Source of the DNA: Rhizobium altiplani
GTDB taxonomy: Bacteria; Pseudomonadota; Alphaproteobacteria; Rhizobiales; Rhizobiaceae
Direction of reading: 5' to 3'
DNA: 64,000 nt
Assembly (NCBI RefSeq): GCF_001542405.1
Contig: NZ_LNCD01000086.1
Coordinates: forward strand, 1 to 64,000
The notes beneath the pieces were generated by a model. That model worked only from the letters and a program-made list of their open reading frames with translations. It was not told where the DNA came from and ran no database searches. The position numbers and the translations under genes are program-made. Shown piece after piece: positions 1 to 8,772 of this stretch. Every line of letters starts with the position of its first letter. Within the stretch, counting starts at the first letter, position 1.

Positions 1-1
1 A

Positions 2-610
2 AAAACGCTGTTCGCCCTTGAGCAGGGCCGCGTCGACATTGCCCGGCGCAGAGCCCGCTGGAAAGCCTGGCAAGACCGCTTCGATCCGAAGCGGCTCGTC
101 TTCATCGACGAGACCTGGATCCGCACCAACATGGCGCCGTTACGCGGGTGGGGGCCGAGGGGCAAAAGATTGCGCGGCTTTGCCCCGCATGGCCGCTGGC
201 GCACCCTGACCTTCCTCGGCGCCCTCCGCTGCGACAAGCTCACTGCGCCCTGCGTCTTCGACGGTCCCATTAATGGCGAATGCTTCCACGCCTATGTCCG
301 CCAGCAGTTGATCCCGACCCTCAAACCTGGCGACATCGTCATCCTCGATAATCTCGGCTCTCACAAAGCCAAGGCCATCCGCGATGCCATCAGGGCCGTC
401 GGCGCCAGGCTATGGTTCCTGCCGAAATATTCCCCCGACCTTAATCCGATCGAGCAAGCCTTCGCCAAGATCAAGCACTGGATGCGCCAGGCTCAAAAGC
501 GAACCATCGAGGAAACGTGGCGCCACCTGGGCTTACTCGCCGACACCATAAAGCCAGAGGAATGCGCCAACTACTTCTCAAATGCCGGCTACGCTTCCGT
601 CAAAACATGA
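2..610 (+). CDS. IS630-family transposase, 5' part outside the window
   Basis: The open frame runs in from the left edge, so the N-terminal helix-turn-helix region is missing and only the catalytic domain is present. The three acidic residues of the DDE site are visible: Asp in FIDETW, Asp in ILDNLGSHK and Glu in NPIEQAF, with the spacing of IS630/Tc1-type transposases. The C-terminus (NYFSNAGYA) is intact. I could not identify the right terminal inverted repeat with confidence. It should lie within a few tens of bases after the stop, before the ecotin gene. Whether the element is complete depends on sequence outside the window. Confidence 0.88.
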   Translation, partial: KTLFALEQGRVDIARRRARWKAWQDRFDPKRLVFIDETWIRTNMAPLRGWGPRGKRLRGFAPHGRWRTLTFLGALRCDKLTAPCVFDGPINGECFHAYVRQQLIPTLKPGDIVILDNLGSHKAKAIRDAIRAVGARLWFLPKYSPDLNPIEQAFAKIKHWMRQAQKRTIEETWRHLGLLADTIKPEECANYFSNAGYASVKT

Positions 611-751
611 AAGGCTCTAGAACATGCCCCCCCAAAGGGGACCGGGGCCGAGGCATCGGCAAAAGGGAAAACAGAACGCGGTAGCAGGCCCGCGCCAAAC
701 GTCCTGGTCTTGCCGCCGAACACGATATTGGCGATCCGCGACGGAGCGTCG

Positions 752-1255
752 TCAGTCTGTCGTTCTCTCTCGGCCCGCTCTCCAAATCCGGTACCGGATT
801 TCCACGTCGACGGGTGCAAACACCACGAGGGGAAGCCTGCTGTTGTATCGCAAGAGCGGCTCGTCCGAGCTCCGCACGAACGTTTTCTTCTTGGTATTAT
901 CCGGGCACGCCATCCGCGTACTCGCGACCACGCCAACTCCGGTAACGACGTAGTAGTCATATCCCCAGCCATCGACCGTGCGCTTCTCCAGCTGGGAGCC
1001 AAAGGTATGTCGATTGCAGTCCACCAACTCGGTTCGACCGACGATCACGCCAACCCGGCGCGCATCTTCGTCGGAACGCTTCGCCAGGAAGATAACGTGT
1101 CGTTGCTGGCCCGCTGGCGCCTCGGGAAATGCCTTCAACTCGTCCCGCGCCTGACGGGGCTCCGCCGCAGAAGCCCCACTCACCGCAAGCGACAGAAAAA
1201 CCAGAACTGAAATTGAGTATTTCGCAGCTTTACCCGCCCAAAATGAAGTTGCCAT
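752..1255 (-). CDS. eco: Ecotin-family periplasmic serine protease inhibitor
   Basis: This is a 167-residue protein with a signal peptide (hydrophobic stretch about 14-28, likely cleavage after ASA at 30). The mature part follows ecotin closely: the N-terminal KAFPEA, VDCN (Cys80), the GWGYDYYV block, STRMACPD (Cys117, disulfide partner of Cys80) and a C-terminal LRYNS-LP-VV strand. Ecotins are dimeric periplasmic inhibitors that protect against trypsin-fold proteases, including those of neutrophils. In the E. coli protein the reactive loop reads STMMACPD with Met84 as P1. Here the corresponding residue is Arg114, which predicts trypsin-like instead of elastase/chymotrypsin-like preference. 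The gene lies between a transposase and a pseudogene, suggesting acquired DNA. Confidence 0.9.
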   Translation of the reverse strand: MATSFWAGKAAKYSISVLVFLSLAVSGASAAEPRQARDELKAFPEAPAGQQRHVIFLAKRSDEDARRVGVIVGRTELVDCNRHTFGSQLEKRTVDGWGYDYYVVTGVGVVASTRMACPDNTKKKTFVRSSDEPLLRYNSRLPLVVFAPVDVEIRYRIWRAGRERTTD

Positions 1256-1469
1256 TCTTCACCCTTTTGCCCGCAATGGTGGTCGAGGTTGGGTTGCCGA
1301 TAGAGCTATCGCTTTCACTTGACGCCCGTCCAGCTTGATGCCCAGACCAAGTGCCCGTAGATTATCCAGAAAGGCCATGTTAGCGTCGGGTTGTATTTCA
1401 GCGCCTTGAGATGGAAAAAGCAATGTTTCGTTTAGGCCGGAAGTATAATCGCTTAGCGTCATCGGCGAG

Positions 1470-2863
1470 TTGCGGATGTGCAAACCCCGAGCTCCACAGG
1501 GTCTCGAGCCACCTCCGGATTACTCTCGCAGAAGTTTTCTGAAGACTGTCGGTTCGGCCGCGATCGCGGCAGGCCTACCCGGTCTGGCAAGCGCGCAGTC
1601 CTCGCCCCCGCAAAAGCTGATGCCGCGACAGGCTCGTCTGTTCGATGGTAAGACAACTGCCCTGCGGGACTCAGTCCAAATACTGATCGAAGGCAATGGT
1701 AGTGTCGTCCATTGACGCGAACGGCAATCCTCCGCCCGCCGACGCGACCGTCATCGACTGCGCTGGCAGCGTAGTGATGCCGGGCCTGATCGATGCCCAT
1801 TGGCATTCGATCTTTGCCGCGGTGCCATTGAACGTACTTCTTGCAGGTGATCCCGGTATAATTTACGCCGCGTCGACTGCCGAAGCAGACCGGACCCTCA
1901 TGCGCGGGTTCACCACCGTGAGAGACCTGGGCGGGCCCGTCTTCACCTTCAAACAGGCAATCGACACCGGCATCATTCCGGGTCCCCGCATCTTTCCTCC
2001 GGGGGCAATGATCACCACGTCCGGGGGGCACTGCGACCTCAGGATGCCGTCGGAAATACCCGCGAAAGATGGCCAACTCAGTGTCGGCGAATTGCTTGGC
2101 GCCTCGGCGATCGTCGATGATATCAGGCTCCCTGAAGCGGCGCGTCCGCGAGCAACTCCTGCAGGGCGCGTCCCATATCAAACTGGTGGGCGGCGGCGGT
2201 GTCTCCTCGCCTCGCAGCCCTCTCGACATGACGACGTTCAGTGAAGATGAGATCCGGGCCGCCGTCGAGGTGGCCAGGGATTGGAACACCTATGTCACGA
2301 TCCACGCTTACGCTCCCCGTACCGTGCAGCGCGCTATCGCGGGGGGCGTCGCCTGCGTCGAGCACGCCCATTTGATGGATGAGGACACGGCAAGAATGTT
2401 CGCGGACAAGAACGTCTGGCTGAGCACCCAGCCGTTTCTGAGCATGGAAGACGCCGCGTCGCAAACGGGTCCGGGTGTTGAGCGCGTCAAACAACTCTTT
2501 GCCGGCACGCCGAAGGTGTACGACTACGCCAAGAAGTACGGCATCAAGCTTGCCTGGGGATCGGATGTCCTCTTCTCGCCGCAGCTGACGCCCCGTCAAA
2601 ACATCATGCTGACCCATTTGTCCAACTGGTTCAGCAATGCCGACGCGCTGAAGATGGCAACTTCGGTCAATGCCGAGCTGCTCGCTCTTTCAAATTTGCG
2701 AACACCCTATGCGGGGAAACTCGGGGTTATCGAAGAAGGGGCACTCGCGGATGTGCTGGTATGGAACGGAAATCCGCTTGACGATCTTCGATTGATCGAA
2801 GCGCCGGAAAAGAATTTGTCCGTCATCGTCAAGGATGGCCGTGTCCACAAGAACCTACTGTAG
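1470..2863 (+). pseudogene. Amidohydrolase (imidazolonepropionase-like), two frameshifts
   Basis: Three consecutive segments in three frames make up one amidohydrolase. The first carries a twin-arginine signal (SRRSFLK) and ends after ILIEGN near 1695. The second contains the metal motif DAHWHS and breaks near 2130. The third runs from RRVREQLLQGASHIK through VTIHAY, EHAHLMD and GSDVLFSP to VKDGRVHKNLL. Each junction is explained by a single inserted base, for example 13 instead of 12 bases between the EGN and IDANG codons. The family would be a secreted binuclear-metal hydrolase of about 460 residues. Sequencing error at both points is the alternative, but the gene lies in a degraded neighbourhood. 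Confidence 0.85.
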
Positions 2864-2912
2864 TCACGCCACATCGGCGGCGGAGAGTTTGAGCGTATCA
2901 CTCGCCTCCGTT

Positions 2913-3365
2913 CTAGGCCGCTTTGCGCCGCCACAAGCAGACATCGTACCATTTATGTATGCAGGTCACTCGCGTAGCTATTGCTACGCCCGATTTCGGG
3001 CCGGCTCGCTCGCTCTGGAAAAAATGAGTTACAGAGGTGCAGCATAATTTGGATATCTTGCTTGGTGTACTCTGCAATTCGCTATCAAGGCCATCCCTAT
3101 GCTTTTTCACTCGCTCAGCGGCGTCCTCCGGAGACTTTCCAATCTCAATGAGGCCATTCTTTCCTTTCTCGTACAGGAAGTTCGCCTCTGAGGTATGAAA
3201 GGCTTCGGCGTCCGATAAACCTGTTTTCCTGTAGACTTCGGCCAGCTTCATATGGACGGCCGCGCAATAGAAGAATTGATATTTGGCAAAACGACGCTTG
3301 TGTTCTTGCGCGGCCGAGACGGCCGGCAAGATAATTAGAAATACTGCAAGCAACCGAAATTTCAC
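2913..3365 (-). CDS. Small secreted protein of unknown function
   Basis: I do not recognise the family. The GTG start is preceded by GAGAGG at good spacing and opens directly into a signal peptide (KFRLLAVFLIILPAVSAAQ), so this start is preferred over an upstream in-frame ATG at 3422. The mature part has about 130 residues, is rich in charged residues, and contains cysteines at FFYCAAVH, LCCTSV and VTCIH. The C-terminal end past about residue 115 looks less protein-like. The gene lies tail-to-tail with the amidohydrolase pseudogene, and its own intactness is uncertain. Confidence 0.5.
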   Translation of the reverse strand: MKFRLLAVFLIILPAVSAAQEHKRRFAKYQFFYCAAVHMKLAEVYRKTGLSDAEAFHTSEANFLYEKGKNGLIEIGKSPEDAAERVKKHRDGLDSELQSTPSKISKLCCTSVTHFFQSERAGPKSGVAIATRVTCIHKWYDVCLWRRKAA

Positions 3366-3711
3366 ATCGCCTCTCGACGCGCAAAAGTGGAACGACCCGA
3401 CGCGGCCGAGACCAGATGTCAACGCCCGCTGCGCGCGTTTGTCGCTTGAACCTTAACTTTCGATTGCGATTGAGGCGTGGCTTTTGTCTGATGCAAGTGG
3501 CGCGTTTGATGGCCGCAAAGGGCCGAAAGGCGACGCCGATACGGACATCTCTTTCGCGCTACAAGGGGACGTGTCGCCGTCGCAAGACTTCTGAAGCCTC
3601 GCACTCCACCCGATTGCACCGTGAACATAGCGAGTGGTGCCGTGGCGTGATAGGTGTTGGACTTGGATCAAGCCCAGCATTCACCTGAACTCCTAGCAAA
3701 GGACAAATGCC

Positions 3712-4392
3712 ATGGGAGACCAGAAGCGCCCGCTCCAACCAGGGGAATACGCTCCCGCCTTCGCACTTCCGTCGGCAAATCAAAAAGGAACGGTCTCACT
3801 CGCGAGCCTCCACGGTCACCCTTTTCTGATCGCCTTCTTCCGCGGGCTGCACTGCCCGTTCTGCCGGCGTCAGGTGGGACAACTCGGTAGTCTACAGCCT
3901 GCCCTGCGCGCCGCGGGGGTGGAAACAGTTGCCGTGATCAACACGCCGGTAGAGCGCGCCCGCATATATTTCGAGCACCGGCCGACGCCGGCCGTGCTCC
4001 TATGTGACGAGGATTGCTCGACGCACCGGGCCTTCGGCGTGCCGCACGGTGAGTTCCTGCCCGAGGGCAGCGGCGAGAAACCAGTATGGCCCTATCGGGC
4101 AAGCATGGAGCAATTCGAGGCCGCTCGCATTAACCCGACGGGTGAATTGCCGGAAGCGTTACACCCGATGGCGGCCAACGCCTTACTCAACGCCCAAGAC
4201 GGCTTCGAGCTTACTGAAATCGATCATGCCATCTTCGCAAGCCACCCCACACAGCTTGTCGGGCACTTCCTCATCGACAGCGATGGCATCGTTCGCTGGG
4301 TGCAGATTGAAGCGCGCGACGGGCCTGACAGCCTCTGCATCTTTCCAAACGCGGCGGAAATGCTTGCCGCTGCCAACAGCCTCCGACGCTGA
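3712..4392 (+). CDS. Peroxiredoxin-like (AhpC/TSA, redoxin domain) protein
   Basis: The 226-residue protein begins with a redoxin domain: GEYAPAFALP near residue 11, then FFRGLHCPFCRRQ with Cys48 and Cys51 forming a CPFC motif on a thioredoxin-like fold. These proteins reduce peroxides or act as thiol oxidoreductases in the cytoplasm. No signal peptide is present. The C-terminal half is longer than in a minimal AhpC, with an insertion around 100-170, then a GHFLIDSDGIVRW strand typical of the family. AAAGGA precedes the ATG at good spacing. It is convergent with the downstream AraC gene. The exact substrate cannot be told from sequence. Confidence 0.8.
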   Translation: MGDQKRPLQPGEYAPAFALPSANQKGTVSLASLHGHPFLIAFFRGLHCPFCRRQVGQLGSLQPALRAAGVETVAVINTPVERARIYFEHRPTPAVLLCDEDCSTHRAFGVPHGEFLPEGSGEKPVWPYRASMEQFEAARINPTGELPEALHPMAANALLNAQDGFELTEIDHAIFASHPTQLVGHFLIDSDGIVRWVQIEARDGPDSLCIFPNAAEMLAAANSLRR

Positions 4393-4443
4393 AGGCGTTG
4401 CATCTCCGACATTCGTCACGCATTTGCGCCGCTACCGGACACC

Positions 4444-5388
4444 TCATGGTCGCAAGGCAAGCTCGCCGAGGTGACTGCGGACCCATTTCACCTCCTCTGA
4501 GGCGGTGCGGCGGAAGTGCCTTTTGAAGTCGCGGCTGAATTGGGCTGGGCTGAGGTAACCAACCGACAGCGCGGCCTCTGCGATCGTTTTTTCCTGGCGC
4601 GCCATGATCAGCCTTGCTTCGTGAAGCCGCATCGCTTTGACGTATTGCATCGGGCTGCTGCCTGTCAGCGCCTTGAAATGTGCGTGATAGGAGGGGACGC
4701 TCATGCCCGCTTCCTGTGCGAGCGCCGTCACTGAAATCTCCAAGCTGTAGGTTTCGCGCAATCGGGCGAGGCTTTGGACGATCTTGCCGGAGGTGCCTTT
4801 CTGCTGTAGCGCCGCAATCATCTGTGCGCCCTGCGGGCCGACGAGGATGCGATAGTGCAACTCGCGCAGGATGCCTGCGCCCAGAACCACAATCTCCATG
4901 GGATCGTTGAGCACTCGCAACAGGCGTAGCACGACATCCTCGATGTCGGGTTCCATTCTGCTGGACATAAGACTTCTCGCCGCGGTGCCCGCCGGTCCGG
5001 AACACCGTGCCTCGACGTCCGAGGCGATCTCGGCCGCGAGCTGCATGTCGAATTCGAAATAGACCGCGAGCAGGGGGCATTCTGCGCTGGCTACGGATTC
5101 CATCCGGAACGGAACCGGGACCGAGACCGCCAGATAATGCTCTTCGTCGTAGAGATAGACCTCGTCTTCAAGCATTCCCTGCTTGCGACCCTGCAGCACG
5201 AAAACCGCACCAGGCTTGTAGAGGACGGGGATGTCGTGGAGGACCTCTTCGGTCCTGAGGATGCGGACACCGTGAAGCCCCGTCGGATTGTAGCCGTGAC
5301 GCGGGGCGAGGCGTCCGGCCAGTTCCACAAGCTCCCGGCGCCTTGATGGCGCACCCTTCGCATTTATAGGATTTAGCAAGACACTCAT
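4444..5388 (-). CDS. AraC-family transcriptional regulator with N-terminal cupin-like domain
   Basis: The 314-residue protein has an AraC_N-type sensing domain (about 20-190, including VFVLQGRKQG and YLAVSVPVPF) followed by a double helix-turn-helix DNA-binding domain (about 215-300, with SVTALAQEAGMSVPSYHAHFKALTG and the closing IAEAALSVGYLSPAQFSRDFKRHF signature). It is transcribed divergently from a short-chain dehydrogenase 78 bp away, a common arrangement in which the regulator controls the neighbouring oxidoreductase. The inducer is unknown, though an aldehyde or other reactive small molecule is plausible. Confidence 0.88.
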   Translation of the reverse strand: MSVLLNPINAKGAPSRRRELVELAGRLAPRHGYNPTGLHGVRILRTEEVLHDIPVLYKPGAVFVLQGRKQGMLEDEVYLYDEEHYLAVSVPVPFRMESVASAECPLLAVYFEFDMQLAAEIASDVEARCSGPAGTAARSLMSSRMEPDIEDVVLRLLRVLNDPMEIVVLGAGILRELHYRILVGPQGAQMIAALQQKGTSGKIVQSLARLRETYSLEISVTALAQEAGMSVPSYHAHFKALTGSSPMQYVKAMRLHEARLIMARQEKTIAEAALSVGYLSPAQFSRDFKRHFRRTASEEVKWVRSHLGELALRP

Positions 5389-5466
5389 AGTTTCCGCAAT
5401 CGATGAACCTGTATGGAAAGACTATCAGTCAAATGGTTCTCACCAATCAAGAAGAGATTGTCAAAC

Positions 5467-6294
5467 ATGTCACAGAAGACTTTCTTCATCACAGGCGCGA
5501 ATTCCGGGTTCGGCCTGGCAGTCGCGACGGCAGCCAGCGAACAGGGACATACCGTCATTGGCACCGTCCGCTCCGAAGCCTCGCAAGCAAGGCTTGCGGA
5601 ACGCCTGCCGGCGGTCCGTTCCGTCCTTTGCGACGTGACCGAATTCGACAGGATACCGGACGTCGTCGAGCAGGCTGAGATAGACCACGGCCCGGTCGAC
5701 GTCCTGATCAACAATGCCGGTTACGGTCACGAAGGGCTCCTCGAGGAGTCGCCGCTCGACGAAATGCGTCGTCAGTTCGACGTGAACGTCTTCGGCGCTG
5801 TTGCGGTTGCCAAGGCTTTCCTGCCGCGGTTTCGCGAGAGGCGCCGCGGGTTCATCGTCAATGTCACGTCGATGGGCGGCATGATCACCATGCCCGGCAT
5901 CGCCTATTACTGCGGCAGCAAGTTCGCGCTTCAGGGAATATCGGAGGTGATGCGTGCGGAAATGGCGCCGTTCGGCGTCCACGTCACCGCACTCTGCCCC
6001 GGCTCGTTCCGGACCGACTGGGCCGGCCGCTCGATGGTAAGGACTGAGCGGTCCATCGACGACTACGACGCGCTGTTCGATCCGATCCGAGAAGCGCGGC
6101 AAGCAAAAAGCGGCAAGCAGCTTGGCGATCCCAACAAACTCGCGGCAGCCGTGCTTAGCCTCATCGAGTCTGCCAATCCTCCACCGCAACTCCTGCTTGG
6201 AAGCGATGCGCTCAAACTCGTGTCTGACAGGATCGAGCGCCTGCAGCAGGAGATTGAGGCTTGGAAATCCGTCACGGTCTCGACCGATGGGTAA
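5467..6294 (+). CDS. Short-chain dehydrogenase/reductase (SDR)
   Basis: This is a classical SDR of 275 residues. The nucleotide-binding motif TGANSGFG is at 9-16, NNAG at 83-86, the catalytic Ser near 136 and YxxxK at Tyr149-Lys153. I chose the ATG at 5467 because it sits just before the first beta strand and has AAGAAGAG upstream. An in-frame ATG at 5413 would add 18 unstructured residues. The protein resembles the oxidoreductases/ketoreductases often regulated by an adjacent AraC protein, here divergently encoded. The substrate is unknown. Confidence 0.88.
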   Translation: MSQKTFFITGANSGFGLAVATAASEQGHTVIGTVRSEASQARLAERLPAVRSVLCDVTEFDRIPDVVEQAEIDHGPVDVLINNAGYGHEGLLEESPLDEMRRQFDVNVFGAVAVAKAFLPRFRERRRGFIVNVTSMGGMITMPGIAYYCGSKFALQGISEVMRAEMAPFGVHVTALCPGSFRTDWAGRSMVRTERSIDDYDALFDPIREARQAKSGKQLGDPNKLAAAVLSLIESANPPPQLLLGSDALKLVSDRIERLQQEIEAWKSVTVSTDG

Positions 6295-6350
6295 TAGCGC
6301 AATGACAAAGGTGGCCGCGGTTCGAATTTCCGATCACGCGGTCTGCCGCT

Positions 6351-6367
6351 CTCCTCATACTGAGGAG
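6351..6367 (+). terminator. Possible hairpin terminator after the SDR gene
   Basis: A perfect 7-bp inverted repeat (CTCCTCA / TGAGGAG) with a 3-base loop lies about 57 bases after the SDR stop. Only a short T-run follows, so termination strength is doubtful. Confidence 0.3.
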
Positions 6368-6477
6368 CGTTTCGAGCCGTAAGCAGTCGTTTTTGGCACT
6401 CGTTGCGTGTTGCCGAGAACAAGGCGCGGCAAGAGAATCGGAAGATCGCCACGTGCTTTAGGGCATTGGCAGGCTGC

Positions 6478-7281
6478 CTATTTCGTCTTCCTGGACACCA
6501 CCCCCACAGCCGGCGCAACCAGCGCGAATTCCTTCATCTCGTCGGGAGACAGGTAGTAGAGCCTGTCGGGGGGCGTTTCCATGGCGTGGATCCAGAGGTC
6601 CGGCTTGATTCCCATGTCGTCGAGATGTCGGGTGATATCGGCGGTGGTGCGTTGGGCTTCGGACATGGCGAGATCAGGCGACAGCTTCTCCCTGGTGGCG
6701 TTGAAGACCTGATGTACGCCGATGACAGCATCCTTGTCGGCCGTACGGACGACGCCGCCGGCCATGACGATCGGGCAGGAGGAAACACAAAGCGCGCCGC
6801 TGGCGACGCTGGTCGCGATCTTGCGTTCGCGGATAACCGTGGAGATGGCGATCGCGTCGCCAATCGATCCGCCCGGCGAATCGAGCGCGACTGTTTTGAC
6901 GTACTCGCCACGGGCCCGGATTTCGGCGTCAAAGCGTGCGGCCGCGCCGGGTTCGATCGTGCCCTGCGCAAGGAGCACGCCGTCCGCCCGCAGTTCGAAG
7001 CGGATCGGCCTCATCAGGACCTCGGGGTCCGCGGTGATCTCGCCAGGTGCGTTTTGGGGTTTGCCCTGCGTGAGAGCCGGCGGAAGCATGGGCAGGGCAC
7101 CCGGCGTAAGTGGATCGGAGGCCGGACTGTTGGGACTGTCGGAGCTGATTTCATGCCAGTCTATCACCACGAAGACGGCGGCTGCGGCGAGGAGAGCGTG
7201 GAAGGCATGCCGCATCAGCGTGCCGTCATCGGCGGAGAGCACGTAGTCCTTCAACCTTTGCCCCGCCGTTTCCAGTCTCAT
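6478..7281 (-). CDS. Membrane-anchored ClpP-like serine protease-fold protein
   Basis: The 267-residue protein has one N-terminal transmembrane segment (about 27-40), a Pro/Ser-rich linker (50-80) and a ClpP/crotonase-like domain facing the periplasm. DSPGGS at 134-139, the SSC motif at 167-169 and GVHQ (His190) match the oxyanion strand, nucleophile and histidine of ClpP-type enzymes (COG3904-like periplasmic proteins). Its start overlaps the stop of the upstream gene by four bases (ATGA), so the two are translationally coupled. It may be a true protease or a scaffold. The third catalytic residue cannot be assigned by eye. Confidence 0.72.
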   Translation of the reverse strand: MRLETAGQRLKDYVLSADDGTLMRHAFHALLAAAAVFVVIDWHEISSDSPNSPASDPLTPGALPMLPPALTQGKPQNAPGEITADPEVLMRPIRFELRADGVLLAQGTIEPGAAARFDAEIRARGEYVKTVALDSPGGSIGDAIAISTVIRERKIATSVASGALCVSSCPIVMAGGVVRTADKDAVIGVHQVFNATREKLSPDLAMSEAQRTTADITRHLDDMGIKPDLWIHAMETPPDRLYYLSPDEMKEFALVAPAVGVVSRKTK

Positions 7282-8579
7282 GCCGGCGGTCCTTTGCGTG
7301 GTCCTTTGCCTGACAGGTCGAAGCTCGCGACATTCGACTGGTCCGCCGCTTCACTGCGCTCTGCAGCATCCATGGCGGCCTCGACGTCGGCACCCTGCTG
7401 CTGGATCTCACGCCTCACTTCCAGGGCCTGCAACAGTTCGGCCGCGGTAATCCGTTCGGCGAAGGGCAGGCGCTGCTCCTGCTGGCGCGGCGTCGAGTGG
7501 ACGATCGACAGCATGAAGATCAGCACCGCCGGCAAGATATCGATCGAGATGGCGCCGGCCCAGCTGGGGATGAAGTCGCCGGCGTAGCGCAGCACCGCTT
7601 CGGCCGAGGAGAGTGGAACGAACCGCCGTTCGGACACCGGCTTGCGCTCGAGGATCTGGTCGGCTGCCTGTGAGAGCACCTTCGATTGCGCCGCGACGGA
7701 GGATCGGATCGTTTCCATCACCTGGTCTTGCCGGGTGACAAGATCCGCCTCGCGTCCATCCGCCACCGGAGCGATGAAGCCGAGCGACAGGTCTTCCGCC
7801 GCGCGCTTGACCGACGGCGCGATCGAGGTCTGCTCCAGCGAGGTGATGACGCCGGAAAGCCCGACGACTTCGGCAGCGAACTGATCGGCGCGCGGATTGA
7901 TCGCGCCCGGCGCCGACACCAGCGTCCGCATCGTCTCGAGATGCTTGCGGCCCGCGTCGAAGAGCGTCGTCACCCGTTCGCGCGAGGCGTTGATGCCGTT
8001 TTCGAGCTCGGTCAGCTGCGAGGCCATCTGCGACAGGAGCTGCACGACGCTGCCGGCCCCGGTCGTACCGGTCAGCGCGCCGGTCTCGCGTTCCTGGTCG
8101 GCGAGGCGCTGGAACCGTTCCTGCGTGCGCTGGATGTCGGGCAGCAGGCTCTGGGCGGCAAGCGCGTTCTGGTGCGCCTGGTCGAGATCGGCCGTGTAGT
8201 CTTCCAGCGTTTCGGCCAGATGCTGTTCGAGCGCCGCGGAACCCGCCAGCGCGGCCGCGTTGAGCCAGCTCGACATGGCGATGATCATCGCGCAGCCGAG
8301 CGCCATGACACCAAGCATGGCCGTCCGCCCGCCTGTACTGGTCACGTGCGGATAAAAACGGGCCATGTAGGTCCAGAAGGCGTAGATCGCCACCGAGACG
8401 GCGCTGGAATAGATGAGCGCCGCGAAGAACACGGCGGTTGCCGATCCGTCGAGGATGCTCCGCACGCCGAGATAGGTGTAGACGCCGGAGGCGAGCGCCA
8501 GGATCGCGAACGCGAACCGGGTCATGGTCTCGACGGATTCGATGCCTTCCTGCAAGCGATGCGACGTGCCGAGCGCCAT
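7278..8579 (-). CDS. Multi-pass membrane protein with large coiled-coil region, unknown function
   Basis: A strong GGAGGAGACC site precedes the ATG at 8579, which is therefore preferred over an in-frame start at 8651. The 433-residue product has three hydrophobic segments in the first 120 residues, a long helical, probably extracytoplasmic region (about 125-340, rich in Gln/Glu/Ala heptads), another hydrophobic segment (AISIDILPAVLIFMLSIVH near 365-385) and a charged tail ending with GKGPRKGPPA. I do not recognise a named family. It is coupled to the downstream ClpP-like gene and follows the coiled-coil gene on the same strand, suggesting an envelope complex. Confidence 0.7.
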   Translation of the reverse strand: MALGTSHRLQEGIESVETMTRFAFAILALASGVYTYLGVRSILDGSATAVFFAALIYSSAVSVAIYAFWTYMARFYPHVTSTGGRTAMLGVMALGCAMIIAMSSWLNAAALAGSAALEQHLAETLEDYTADLDQAHQNALAAQSLLPDIQRTQERFQRLADQERETGALTGTTGAGSVVQLLSQMASQLTELENGINASRERVTTLFDAGRKHLETMRTLVSAPGAINPRADQFAAEVVGLSGVITSLEQTSIAPSVKRAAEDLSLGFIAPVADGREADLVTRQDQVMETIRSSVAAQSKVLSQAADQILERKPVSERRFVPLSSAEAVLRYAGDFIPSWAGAISIDILPAVLIFMLSIVHSTPRQQEQRLPFAERITAAELLQALEVRREIQQQGADVEAAMDAAERSEAADQSNVASFDLSGKGPRKGPPA

Positions 8580-8644
8580 GGTCTCCTCCGGGCCAATGCA
8601 TGCCTTCCGAAAGCGCGCAGCCGTTCGAGGCAAGGACATGCACA

Positions 8645-8684
8645 TGAACAAAGACCTAAGGCAGGTCGCGTAAGTCTTTGTTCA
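8645..8684. repeat. 11-bp perfect inverted repeat upstream of the membrane-protein operon
   Basis: TGAACAAAGAC (8645-8655) is repeated in inverted orientation at 8674-8684 with an 18-base spacer, giving half-sites 29 bp apart centre to centre. It lies 66-105 bases upstream of the chosen start at 8579. It could be a paired operator, with half-sites about three helical turns apart, or an RNA stem-loop in the 5' leader. Confidence 0.6.
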
Positions 8685-8772
8685 CGCGATCGGCCTTAGC
8701 CCCTTAAGAAACCAATATAATACCGGCAAAAGCAAGGCTTGGCATCAGGCCGAAGCCTGACGCCGTCAAGCC

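Noticed and set aside
1259..1483. Minus-strand ORF of 74 codons directly upstream of ecotin
   Set aside because: It resembles no family I know, has no clear ribosome-binding site and lies in a decaying region. It may be a gene remnant, but nothing supports that.
3423..3711. Overlapping short ORFs on both strands before the peroxiredoxin-like gene
   Set aside because: All have Arg/Ser-rich translations typical of chance frames in GC-rich DNA. No start site or family pattern was seen.
6311..6340. GGTTCGAATTTCC resembling a tRNA T-arm
   Set aside because: No acceptor, D or anticodon arms could be built around it.
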